Positions 1-5,959 are shown, counted from the stretch's first letter. The stretch: DNA of 6,061 nt from Ilumatobacteraceae bacterium (GCA_023257035.1 JALRDI010000324.1:1-6061); one strand, 5' to 3'. Notes: generated from the sequence alone by a model not told the origin. A program made the numbers and translations.

Positions 1-88
1 TGGCCTCACCATCTTCTTGTGCTCGCGCGCCGGTGCCTACACGATTGGCGAAACGATCTGCTGCGACGGTGGAGTCGCGATTTCCTGA
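1..88 (+). CDS. Short-chain dehydrogenase/reductase (SDR), C-terminal end only
   Basis: The window opens inside a gene read in frame from base 2 to the TGA at 86-88. The 28 visible residues start GLTIFLCSRAGAYTIGETI and end CCDGGVAIS. This matches the usual end of classical SDR enzymes, where a 'FLxSxxxxYxxGxxxxxDGG' stretch covers the last helix and strand next to the substrate pocket and the tetramer interface. The Rossmann NAD(P)-binding part and the catalytic Tyr-x-x-x-Lys lie outside the window, so the substrate cannot be told. SDRs are common among aromatic and steroid catabolic genes, but the exonuclease gene facing it makes membership in the downstream operon doubtful. Its stop is 37 bp from the stop of that exonuclease, and I see no clear terminator hairpin between them. 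Confidence 0.8.
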   Translation, partial: GLTIFLCSRAGAYTIGETICCDGGVAIS

Positions 89-125
89 ACGCGAGTTACA
101 CCGAACTTGTCGAAATGCAGAACTC

Positions 126-1013
126 CTAGGACTGCACGCGCTCGACACGAGCGATCAAATGTTGCGCTCCAATGCGCTCACAGATCGCTGAGAACTCAGC
201 AGTCGGTCCGTTCCATTTCCAATCATCAACCGAGCCAACCTCGACGTCGGTCATTAGCGTCGCTAGAGTTCTATACAGCATTGCATCTTCACGGCGTTCG
301 GAGAGCGTGTTGGCGAGTTTGGCTGCTCCTCGCAAACCAGGAACATCCCATCGACCCGCTTCATCTGGAATGTCTTCAAGGCGGCCGTAGCGAGCGAGCA
401 CCGATGACGTACTTTTTGCGCCCCAGCCGGGCAGGCCTGGAATACCGTCGGCTGTGTCACCAACGAGCGCTAACCAGTCGGCAATGCTCGCAGGACCGAC
501 ACCAAACTTCTCATTGACTCCCGACTCATCAATGAATAGCCCTTTGCGACGGTCGTACTGAACTACTCGGTCACCAACAACGCATTGCCCAAGGTCTTTG
601 TCTGGCGTCACGATAAGCACCCGCTCGACTCGCGCATCATCCGCCGCCACAGACGCTGCTGATGCGAGAGCATCATCAGCTTCGAACTCGATCATCGGCC
701 AGACCGTGACGCCTAATGCGTCGAGGGCTTCTTCCATGAGCGGGATCTGCACGGTGAGTTCTGGCGGCATCCCCGAACCGTCTTTGTAGCCATCGAACAG
801 TTCGTTTCGGAAACTTTCAACGCTGTGGTCACTCGCCACCCCAACATGGGTTGCGCCATCCGCGAGCAACTGGATCGTCGATGCCAAAACCCCAGTCGTC
901 GCATCAAATTCGCCGGGAGTGCGAGTGCCACCAGCAGTTGCTCCGAAGTGCTGCCGAAACAGCTCGTAGGTGCCATCGACCGCGTGTACGTGCATTTCCA
1001 CATTCTTGCCCAT
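126..1013 (-). CDS. Stand-alone 5'-3' exonuclease / flap endonuclease (PolI N-terminal domain type)
   Basis: Predicted structure-specific nuclease that removes 5' flaps or RNA primers during DNA replication and repair; cytoplasmic and metal-dependent. From the ATG at 1013 it has 295 residues, the size of the 5'-nuclease domain of DNA polymerase I but with no polymerase attached. Visible motifs, numbered from that start, are HAVDGTYELF with the first metal-site Asp (D13), EFEADDA with the acidic cluster E111/D113/D114, TPDKDLGQ with D138/D140, and GDTADGIPGLPGWGAK, the helix-hairpin-helix DNA-binding region with D186/D189. All expected acidic positions are present, so it should be active. The frame stays open upstream to 1118, but residues before 1013 do not resemble the family and would overlap the promoter region. 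ATG 995 (MHVHAVDG) is an equally plausible start and gives 289 residues. Neither start has a strong ribosome-binding site; a TAGGGG lies about 13 nt upstream of 1013. It is transcribed divergently from the catabolic operon. Confidence 0.93.
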   Translation of the reverse strand: MGKNVEMHVHAVDGTYELFRQHFGATAGGTRTPGEFDATTGVLASTIQLLADGATHVGVASDHSVESFRNELFDGYKDGSGMPPELTVQIPLMEEALDALGVTVWPMIEFEADDALASAASVAADDARVERVLIVTPDKDLGQCVVGDRVVQYDRRKGLFIDESGVNEKFGVGPASIADWLALVGDTADGIPGLPGWGAKSTSSVLARYGRLEDIPDEAGRWDVPGLRGAAKLANTLSERREDAMLYRTLATLMTDVEVGSVDDWKWNGPTAEFSAICERIGAQHLIARVERVQS

Positions 1014-1041
1014 CGGTGGGCGTGCCCCTACCGTCGAGTCG

Positions 1042-1073
1042 TTGACAGTACTTGCAGCATCAGCGGCTACCCT
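1042..1073 (+). promoter_or_regulatory. Candidate promoter of the meta-cleavage operon
   Basis: A perfect TTGACA (1042-1047) is followed after 20 nt by TACCCT (1068-1073), which sits in GGCTACCCT, a -10 form that fits the actinobacterial TAnnnT pattern. Transcription would start near 1079-1081. That leaves a leader of about 32 nt containing the AGGAGA ribosome-binding site of the hydratase gene. The 20-nt spacer is longer than the usual 17-19. This is the best promoter-like match in the window, but it is called by eye. Confidence 0.6.
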
Positions 1074-1076
1074 CAA
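1045..1076 (-). promoter_or_regulatory. Candidate promoter of the exonuclease gene, overlapping the operon promoter
   Basis: Read on the - strand, TTGAGG (1076-1071) is followed after 20 nt by TACTGT (1050-1045). Transcription would start near 1038, about 25 nt before the ATG at 1013. The -35 box shares three bases with the -10 of the + strand promoter, and the -10 shares three bases with its TTGACA. The -35 is imperfect, so this call is weaker than the one on the other strand. Confidence 0.4.
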
Positions 1077-1098
1077 AGATGCGTACAACACTGCTCGC

Positions 1099-1104
1099 AG
1101 GAGA
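1099..1104 (+). promoter_or_regulatory. Ribosome-binding site that sets the hydratase start
   Basis: AGGAGA lies 7 nt before the ATG at 1112. It fixes this start rather than the in-frame TTG at 1052 or ATG at 1079, which fall within or at the end of the promoter and have no comparable site upstream. Confidence 0.8.
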
Positions 1105-1111
1105 CAAGTAC

Positions 1112-1915
1112 ATGACACATTCCGTCAGTTCAGACGTATTGGATGGCATCGTCAACCGGCTCGCTACCGCTGCTCAGACCGGAACGCCAACAACTCCGGT
1201 TCGCGATGAACTTGCAGCCGGCGGAATCGACGCTGCGTACGCCGTTCAGGCGAAGATGGTCGACCGATGGGTAGCAGAAGGCAAGCGAATCGTTGGCCGC
1301 AAAATTGGTCTCACCTCTGAAATCGTCCAGCAACAACTTGGCGTTGACCAGCCTGACCTCGGAATCCTCACCGCAGATATGTGTCTCGTCAGCGGCGAAC
1401 CAATTCCGGCAGGTGCAGTGCTGCAGCCACGTGTCGAAGCCGAGGTTGCGCTCGTGCTCGGCGATGACATCACGAATGACGACGTCACCATTTCTGAACT
1501 TATTCAGGCAATCGATTACGTCCTGCCAGCGATTGAGGTGGTTGGTTCTCGCATTGCGAACTGGGACATCACCATCCTCGACACCGTTGCGGACAATGCA
1601 TCGAGTGGGATGTTCGTGCTCGGCACTCGGCCAACGAAGCCTGGAGATATCGAACTTGCCGATGTCACAATGTCGATGACAATTAACGGCGAAGAGGTCT
1701 CATCAGGTGTCGGTCGAGCATGCCTCGGGCACCCGTATCGAGCAGCGCTGTGGCTTGCCCGACACGAAGTGCGCCAAGGCCGCCCTCTCACAGCAGGCGA
1801 CGTCATCATGACTGGCGCACTAGGACCGATGGCCCCACTCGCTGGCGATGGTGAGGTCTCCGCAACGATTTCTGGTCTCGGCACCGTGACGACGAAGGGA
1901 AGTGAACCAGCATGA
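1112..1915 (+). CDS. mhpD: 2-hydroxypenta-2,4-dienoate hydratase (2-oxopent-4-enoate hydratase)
   Basis: Adds water to 2-hydroxypenta-2,4-dienoate to give 4-hydroxy-2-oxovalerate, a step of the lower meta-cleavage pathway for aromatic or steroid ring fragments; cytoplasmic, divalent-metal dependent. The 267 residues match the family's usual length of about 260. Visible motifs: GRKIGLTS at 62-69, the conserved 'GxKIGLTS' active-site segment; QPRVEAEVAL with probable metal ligands E109 and E111; LPAIEVVGSRI with E142; and DNASSG at 161-166. The fumarylacetoacetase-like fold also includes decarboxylases such as 4-oxalocrotonate decarboxylase, which are close relatives. The neighbouring dehydrogenase and aldolase, in the order seen in mhpDFE and hsaEGF, favour the hydratase. 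The gene is first in the operon, and its stop overlaps the next start as ATGA (1912-1915). Confidence 0.94.
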   Translation: MTHSVSSDVLDGIVNRLATAAQTGTPTTPVRDELAAGGIDAAYAVQAKMVDRWVAEGKRIVGRKIGLTSEIVQQQLGVDQPDLGILTADMCLVSGEPIPAGAVLQPRVEAEVALVLGDDITNDDVTISELIQAIDYVLPAIEVVGSRIANWDITILDTVADNASSGMFVLGTRPTKPGDIELADVTMSMTINGEEVSSGVGRACLGHPYRAALWLARHEVRQGRPLTAGDVIMTGALGPMAPLAGDGEVSATISGLGTVTTKGSEPA

Positions 1916-2841
1916 CTGACCGCAAACCCGGTGTTGCGATCATCGGCTCGGGCAACATCGGCACCGACTTGATGATCAAAGTGCTTCGAAACGCGAAGCA
2001 TCTCAACATGGTCGCCTTAGCCGGTATCGACCCCGAATCAGATGGCCTCAAACGAGCCGAGCGAATGGGTGTGGCGATCACCACCGAGGGTGTTGAAGGG
2101 CTACTCAACCTGCCACAGGCTGACGACATCGACCTCATTTTTGATGCCACTTCAGCATCAGCACACATCACCAATTGGCAGCACATCGAGCCGACCGGAA
2201 AGCGCATGCTTGACCTCACGCCTGCTGCGATCGGCCCGTACTGCGTTCCCATCGTCAATCTCGACGAGCACCTCGATGCACCAAACCTCAACATGGTGAC
2301 CTGCGGTGGCCAAGCCACGGTGCCGATCGTTGCGGCAGTCAGCAAGGTGGGAGTGGTGTCGTATGCCGAGATCGTGTCGTCGATTGCGTCAAAGTCGGCC
2401 GGTCCCGGCACTCGCGCCAACATTGACGAATTCACTGAGACAACCTCGAAAGCTCTCGAAGTCGTCGGTGGTGCAACCCGCGGCAAAGCAGTGATCGTGC
2501 TCAACCCTGCTGAGCCGCCACTGATGATGCGTAACACCGTGTATTGCTTGGTCGATGGCGACGTCGACCACGCCGCCGTGAACGAAAGCATCCTTGAAAC
2601 TGTCGATCGGGTACAGGCGTATGTTCCTGGATACCGGTTGAAACAAGAGGTGCAGTTCGAAGACTTCGGTCCTGGTGACCCGCTGTACATCCCCGAGACC
2701 GGCAAATTTGTTGGCACCCGCGTCACCGTGTTCTTGGAGGTAACTGGTGCCGCTCACTATCTGCCTGATTACGCCGGCAACCTCGACATCATGACATCAG
2801 CAGCGCTGGCAACAGCCGTACGAATTCTCGGAGGCGAGTGA
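1912..2841 (+). CDS. mhpF: Acetaldehyde dehydrogenase (acylating)
   Basis: Oxidises acetaldehyde with NAD+ and coenzyme A to acetyl-CoA, the last step of the meta-cleavage pathway. Relatives (DmpF, BphJ, MhpF) form a complex with the aldolase encoded next door and receive acetaldehyde through a channel. The 309 residues are a normal full length. The N-terminal GSGNIGTDLMIKVLR (12-26) is the Rossmann nucleotide-binding turn. DLTPAAIGPYCVP lies at 101-113. MVTCGGQATVP carries the catalytic thiol C131, at the same position as in BphJ. SIASKSAGPGTRANIDEFTE follows at 157-176, and the C-terminal AAHYLPDYAGNLDIMTS region is intact. An oddity is MRNTVYC at 206-212: N208 stands where MhpF and BphJ, as I recall them, have Asp (MRDTVY). 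Translation is probably coupled to the hydratase by the 4-nt overlap, with GAAGGGAAGTG as a modest ribosome-binding site. Confidence 0.96.
   Translation: MTDRKPGVAIIGSGNIGTDLMIKVLRNAKHLNMVALAGIDPESDGLKRAERMGVAITTEGVEGLLNLPQADDIDLIFDATSASAHITNWQHIEPTGKRMLDLTPAAIGPYCVPIVNLDEHLDAPNLNMVTCGGQATVPIVAAVSKVGVVSYAEIVSSIASKSAGPGTRANIDEFTETTSKALEVVGGATRGKAVIVLNPAEPPLMMRNTVYCLVDGDVDHAAVNESILETVDRVQAYVPGYRLKQEVQFEDFGPGDPLYIPETGKFVGTRVTVFLEVTGAAHYLPDYAGNLDIMTSAALATAVRILGGE
2830..2834 (+). promoter_or_regulatory. Ribosome-binding site that sets the aldolase start
   Basis: GGAGG lies within the last codons of the dehydrogenase gene, 6 nt before ATG 2841 but only 3 nt before GTG 2838. The spacing favours ATG 2841, which makes a 1-nt TGATG overlap, over the GTG that would give a 4-nt overlap. 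Confidence 0.7.
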
Positions 2842-3860
2842 TGCGAGACGGACCTATCTACGTCAGCGATGTCACCTTGCGTGACGGTATGCATGCCATT
2901 CGTCACCGTTACACCATCGAAGACGTCATCCAGATTGCGAAGGCACTCGACGACGCAGGCGTTGACTCAATCGAGATCGCACACGGTGACGGACTTTCAG
3001 GTTCATCATGTGTCTACGGCTTCGGCGCCCATACCGACCTTGAGTGGATCAGTGCTGTTGCTGGCACAGTGAAGAACGCCGCCGTTACGACACTGCTGCT
3101 CCCCGGAATTGGCACCGTGGAGGATCTTCGCCACGCCTACGACGCCGGTGCCCGAGTTGTTCGTATCGCAACGCATTGCACTGAAGCAGATATTTCTGCT
3201 CAACACATCGATGCAGCCCGTTCACTCGGCATGGATGCTGTCGGCTTCCTCATGATGTCGCATATGGCAGAACCAACTGAGCTCGCCCGCCAGGCAAAGC
3301 TCATGGAGTCATACGGCGCTACGTGTGTGTACGTGACCGACAGTGGTGGTGCACTCACAATGAGCGACGTTGCTGCTCGGTTCCAAGCATTCAACGAAGT
3401 CCTCGACCCGTCAACGCAGACAGGTATTCATGCCCATCACAACCTGTCACTCGGTGTCGCGAACTCAATCGTTGCCGTCGAACACGGCTGCACCCGCGTC
3501 GATGCCTCCCTTGCCGGAATGGGCGCTGGAGCCGGCAATGCTCCTCTCGAGGTCTTTGTCGCCGCAACGCAGCGAATGGGCTGGGAACTCAACTGCGACT
3601 TGCTCGCCCTCATGGATGCTGCAGACGACCTCGTTCGACCATTACAAGATCGTCCTGTGCGCGTCGACCGTGAAACCTTGTCGCTCGGCTATGCCGGGGT
3701 GTACTCAAGTTTCTTGCGACACGCAGAGCGCACGAGCGAGCGCTACGGCGTCCCGACTGTTGATCTTCTCCTCGAAGTTGGTCGACGCAAGATGGTCGGT
3801 GGCCAAGAAGACCTACTTCCCGACATCGCCCTTGACCTTCTCAACAATCAGAATTCGTAA
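2841..3860 (+). CDS. mhpE: 4-hydroxy-2-oxovalerate aldolase
   Basis: Metal-dependent class II aldolase that splits 4-hydroxy-2-oxovalerate into pyruvate and acetaldehyde and passes the aldehyde to the neighbouring dehydrogenase. It has 339 residues from ATG 2841, close to the family's roughly 340. It begins with the HMG-like/DRE-TIM barrel signature SDVTLRDGMHAIRH, where R14, D15 (metal ligand) and H18 (catalytic base) correspond to R17/D18/H21 of DmpG. GIHAHHNLSLG contains the metal ligands H197 and H199. VTDSGGALT at 165-173 and the loop AGMGAGAGNAPLEV at 224-237 are typical. GYAGVYSSF near 283-291 holds the conserved tyrosine of the active-site lid, and the C-terminal part (about residues 260-339) is the domain that contacts the dehydrogenase. 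The 1-nt overlap with the upstream gene suits equal production of two subunits of one complex. Confidence 0.96.
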   Translation: MRDGPIYVSDVTLRDGMHAIRHRYTIEDVIQIAKALDDAGVDSIEIAHGDGLSGSSCVYGFGAHTDLEWISAVAGTVKNAAVTTLLLPGIGTVEDLRHAYDAGARVVRIATHCTEADISAQHIDAARSLGMDAVGFLMMSHMAEPTELARQAKLMESYGATCVYVTDSGGALTMSDVAARFQAFNEVLDPSTQTGIHAHHNLSLGVANSIVAVEHGCTRVDASLAGMGAGAGNAPLEVFVAATQRMGWELNCDLLALMDAADDLVRPLQDRPVRVDRETLSLGYAGVYSSFLRHAERTSERYGVPTVDLLLEVGRRKMVGGQEDLLPDIALDLLNNQNS

Positions 3861-3881
3861 TTACATCACTGGAGAATCACC

Positions 3882-4736
3882 ATGACCGCAACCATTAACG
3901 AACGCACCATTGCCGTCACCGACAGCGAAGCCGGTGAACTTGAATTTCATGTGCTCGAGTCGGGAGATCCAGGCAAGCCAGCGCTCCTCCTTCTTCATGG
4001 CTCAGGCCCGGGAGCGAACGCCCGAACAAACTGGGAATGGCAGTTAGGCGAACTTGGCAACGACTTCCATGTCATCGCTCCTGACATCATCGGTTTCGGT
4101 CAGTCCTCGCACCCAGAAGACCCACCACAGGGCTTGAAAGCGTTCACTGAACTTCGAGTGCGCACACTCAATGCTCTGCTCGACGCAATGAACGTCGAGT
4201 CAGCAACATTTATCGGGAACTCGATGGGCGGCATCATCTCGCTCGCGTTCGTGACAACGTTCCCTGATCGAGTTGCCCGCCTCGTGCTGATGGGTGGTGG
4301 CGGTGCACCAATTCCGCCAAGCCCTGAACTCATCAAGCTCATCACGTTCTATAAAGAGCCCACCACTGAAGCGATGGCCAATCTCATGACCTCGTTTGTG
4401 GCTGATCCTTCGTTCTTTGGTGACAACCTCCAGGAGATTGCAGGTGAGCGGCTTCCGCTTGCGCTGCGCCCAGAGGTTGAGCGCTCACACCGCGCGACCT
4501 TTGCCAAAGGTGAACCACTTACCTTCCCGCCGGAAGTGCTCGCAGGAATCACGAAGCCGACGCTCGTCGTGCATGGTGAGGATGACAAGCTCATCCCGAT
4601 TGCGGCCGGTGAGTATTTCGCGGAGCACCTGCCAAATGTCGAATTTGATCGCTTCCCAAATACGGGCCACTGGCTCATGATTGAACAAGCCCAGCCCTTT
4701 GCTGACCGGGTACGTTCATTCATGAATGCGTCGTAA
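3882..4736 (+). CDS. Alpha/beta hydrolase, meta-cleavage-product C-C bond hydrolase (XylF/DmpD/BphD/HsaD group)
   Basis: Predicted to cleave the carbon-carbon bond of a 2-hydroxy-6-oxohexa-2,4-dienoate-type ring-fission product, giving a carboxylic acid and the 2-hydroxypenta-2,4-dienoate used by the hydratase encoded upstream. The 284 residues are the standard size. LLLLHGSGPGANA (36-48) is the oxyanion-hole region with the HGSGPG form typical of this group. GNSMGG carries the nucleophile S114, HGEDDKLIP the acid D235, and NTGHW the base H263 followed by W264. R190 in AGERL falls at the position of the substrate-binding Arg of BphD. The lid (about 140-205) has little familiar sequence, so the substrate side chain (2-hydroxymuconic semialdehyde type versus biphenyl or steroid type) cannot be read; HGSGPG and GFGQSS lean to the XylF/DmpD side. 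The start has TGGAGA 6 nt upstream and lies 21 nt after the aldolase stop, so it belongs to the same operon. An esterase role is the alternative. Confidence 0.9.
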   Translation: MTATINERTIAVTDSEAGELEFHVLESGDPGKPALLLLHGSGPGANARTNWEWQLGELGNDFHVIAPDIIGFGQSSHPEDPPQGLKAFTELRVRTLNALLDAMNVESATFIGNSMGGIISLAFVTTFPDRVARLVLMGGGGAPIPPSPELIKLITFYKEPTTEAMANLMTSFVADPSFFGDNLQEIAGERLPLALRPEVERSHRATFAKGEPLTFPPEVLAGITKPTLVVHGEDDKLIPIAAGEYFAEHLPNVEFDRFPNTGHWLMIEQAQPFADRVRSFMNAS

Positions 4737-4754
4737 GTCACGGCGCTACCGCTC

Positions 4755-4788
4755 TGCCTGATCTCTCATCGGGCCAAATATTCAGGCA
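4755..4788. repeat. 7-bp inverted repeat in the hydrolase-pirin gap
   Basis: TGCCTGA (4755-4761) and TCAGGCA (4782-4788) are perfect reverse complements separated by 20 nt, within the 63-bp gap between the hydrolase stop and the pirin start. There is no following T-run, so it is a poor intrinsic terminator. It might be an operator or a weak hairpin; chance is possible at this length. I see no convincing -35/-10 pair for pirin in this gap. Confidence 0.35.
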
Positions 4789-4799
4789 CACTGGCGAAC

Positions 4800-5750
4800 A
4801 TGCCTGCAGTAACTGCTGACACCCTGACACTTCCAAGAATCGTTCACTCACCCGACTCGGTGACGCGTCCGGTGAAACTCATCAGCGATGCACCGAGTGG
4901 TTTCGAAGGTGAAGGGTTTCCGGTTCGTCGAGCATTCGCCGGCATCAGCGATGCCGACCTTGACCCATTCATTCACATGGATCAAATGGGTGAGGTGAAC
5001 TACGCGCCGTATGAGCCACGGGGTACCGACTGGCATCCGCATCGCGGGTTTGAAACGGTGACGTACATCATCGACGGAATGTTTCTGCATCAAGATTCAC
5101 ACGGTGGTGGCGGTTCAATCACGAACGGTGCAACGCAATGGATGACCGCTGGCTCAGGGGTGCTCCATATTGAAACGCCACCCGAGTCGCTCGTGATCAC
5201 CGGTGGCCTGTTCCACGGTTTGCAGTTGTGGGTCAACCTCCCGTCGTCGAAAAAGATGACGGAGCCCCGTTATCAGAACCTCGAACCGACCGACGTCGTT
5301 CTCGCTACCTCTCATGACGCAGGGTCGATCATCAGGATCATTGCCGGTGACATCGATGGCCACCAAGGGCCGGGTGGAACTCATACACCGATCACGATTT
5401 GCCATGTCACCGTGTCAGCTGGCCACCAGGTGGTTGTGCCGTGGAATCCGGCGTACAACGCTTTGGCGTACACGCTGAGTGGCGCCGGTTCAGTGGGAGC
5501 CGAGCAGGTGCCGATGCAGACCGGTCGAATTGCGGTCTTTGGTGCTGGCGATTCGTTAACGTTCACTGCATCGGAAACTCACGACCTCGATCTGTATGTG
5601 CTTGGCGGCGAACCGATTCGTGAGCCGGTCGCGAAGTACGGACCGTTCGTCATGAACAATCGGGCAGAACTGCAACGAGCCTTCGAAGACTTTCAAGCCG
5701 GTCGTCTCGGCACTGTTCCTGCGAACGGTCTGCGACCATTTCGCGGATAA
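4800..5750 (+). CDS. Pirin family protein (bicupin)
   Basis: Cytoplasmic iron-binding protein of the cupin superfamily. Some bacterial pirins (E. coli YhhW) oxidise the flavonol quercetin, while others act as redox-linked regulators; the physiological role here is not known. The 316 residues are slightly longer than the usual 230-300. Pirin motifs are clear: RRAFAGISDADLDPFIHMDQ (43-62); DWHPHRGFETVTYIIDG with metal ligands H79 and H81; and GSGVLHIETPPE with H123 and E125, so all four metal ligands of the N-terminal cupin are present. GLFHGLQLWVNLP (136-148) links to the C-terminal cupin, and KYGPFVMNN near 279-287 is the standard pirin tail. The start ATG 4800 has only a weak ribosome-binding site. 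The 63-bp gap allows read-through from the catabolic operon, but cotranscription is inferred. Its stop is 18 bp from the 3' end of the convergent SRP RNA. Confidence 0.94.
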   Translation: MPAVTADTLTLPRIVHSPDSVTRPVKLISDAPSGFEGEGFPVRRAFAGISDADLDPFIHMDQMGEVNYAPYEPRGTDWHPHRGFETVTYIIDGMFLHQDSHGGGGSITNGATQWMTAGSGVLHIETPPESLVITGGLFHGLQLWVNLPSSKKMTEPRYQNLEPTDVVLATSHDAGSIIRIIAGDIDGHQGPGGTHTPITICHVTVSAGHQVVVPWNPAYNALAYTLSGAGSVGAEQVPMQTGRIAVFGAGDSLTFTASETHDLDLYVLGGEPIREPVAKYGPFVMNNRAELQRAFEDFQAGRLGTVPANGLRPFRG

Positions 5751-5768
5751 GTCACCTGTGACGCGCAG

Positions 5769-5908
5769 AGGCCCCGTCGGCTGAGGCGACGGCCAGGCGA
5801 TCTGCGGCGCACGAACGATGCCGCTGAAGGCTGCTCCCTTCCGGGCCTGACCTGATTCACGGGCGCCCGTCGCACAGGACCCGACCGTCACCTCACCCGC
5901 CGGGGCCC
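5769..5908 (-). ncRNA. ffs: Signal recognition particle RNA (small bacterial SRP RNA, 4.5S type)
   Basis: RNA scaffold of the signal recognition particle, which binds Ffh and directs membrane proteins to the translocon. On the - strand, bases around 5853-5828 read CAGGTCAGGCCCGGAAGGGA and then GCAGCC, the nearly invariant Ffh-binding helix 8 with its GGAA tetraloop and the 5' CAGG / 3' AGCA internal loop. The flanks fold into one long rod. ACGGGCG pairs with CGTTCGT (two G-U pairs), TCGGG with CCTGG, GGTGAGGTGACGG (5897-5885) with CCGTCGCCTCAGCC (5792-5779, one wobble and one bulge), and finally GGGCCCCG (5908-5901) with CGGGGCCT (5776-5769). There is no Alu domain. The conserved family core is roughly 5790-5890; the paired ends reach about 140 nt, longer than the usual 100 or so, and mature ends may lie inside this span. 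I see no clear U-rich terminator after it. Confidence 0.93.
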
Positions 5909-5927
5909 GACGTGCGAGAACGCTCCC

Positions 5928-5959
5928 ACGCTACCCGCCGATATCGTGCAAGAGCACAA
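5928..5959 (-). promoter_or_regulatory. Candidate promoter of the SRP RNA gene
   Basis: On the - strand, TTGTGC (5959-5954) is followed after 20 nt by TAGCGT (5933-5928), preceded by GGG. The start would be near 5921, about 13 nt before the first paired base of the RNA rod. The -35 match is only moderate. The spacing and the G-rich approach to a TAnnnT box repeat the form of the operon promoter at 1042-1073. Confidence 0.4.

Larger units (their letters stand above)
1042..1076. repeat. 35-bp imperfect inverted repeat spanning both divergent promoters
   Basis: The left arm TTGACAGTACTTGCAG (1042-1057) and the reverse complement of the right arm, TTGAGGGTAGCCGCTG (1076-1061), agree at 10 of 16 positions (TTGA..GTA...GC.G) around a 3-bp centre. 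The symmetry may only reflect two promoters laid over each other. It could also be a two-fold operator for a dimeric regulator; the sequence does not decide between these. Confidence 0.45.

Noticed and set aside
107..517. 136-residue + strand open frame opposite the exonuclease gene
   Set aside because: Arg/Ser/His-rich shadow of the exonuclease gene, whose catalytic motifs are all intact on the other strand.
1052..1111. Upstream extension of the hydratase from TTG 1052 or ATG 1079
   Set aside because: The extra residues lie in the promoter or at the predicted transcription start, and AGGAGA points to ATG 1112.
1014..1118. 35-residue N-terminal extension of the exonuclease from ATG 1118
   Set aside because: The added residues do not resemble the family, which starts just before the VDG motif, and they cover the divergent promoter region.
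1516..2001. 161-residue antisense open frame under the hydratase and dehydrogenase genes
   Set aside because: It has no family motif or ribosome-binding site and lies wholly across two confident genes.
1806..2726. 306-residue open frame antisense to the acetaldehyde dehydrogenase gene
   Set aside because: Its product is Ser/Thr/Arg-rich with no recognisable motif and mirrors a well-conserved enzyme gene on the other strand; it is a by-product of codon bias.
3861..3881. Possible separate promoter or terminator between aldolase and hydrolase
   Set aside because: Only 21 nt, holding a good ribosome-binding site and nothing else; the genes are best read as one operon.
5556..5891. 111-residue - strand open frame across the pirin end and the SRP RNA
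   Set aside because: It overlaps a confident protein gene antisense and reads through the SRP RNA structure; its composition is unlike a protein family.
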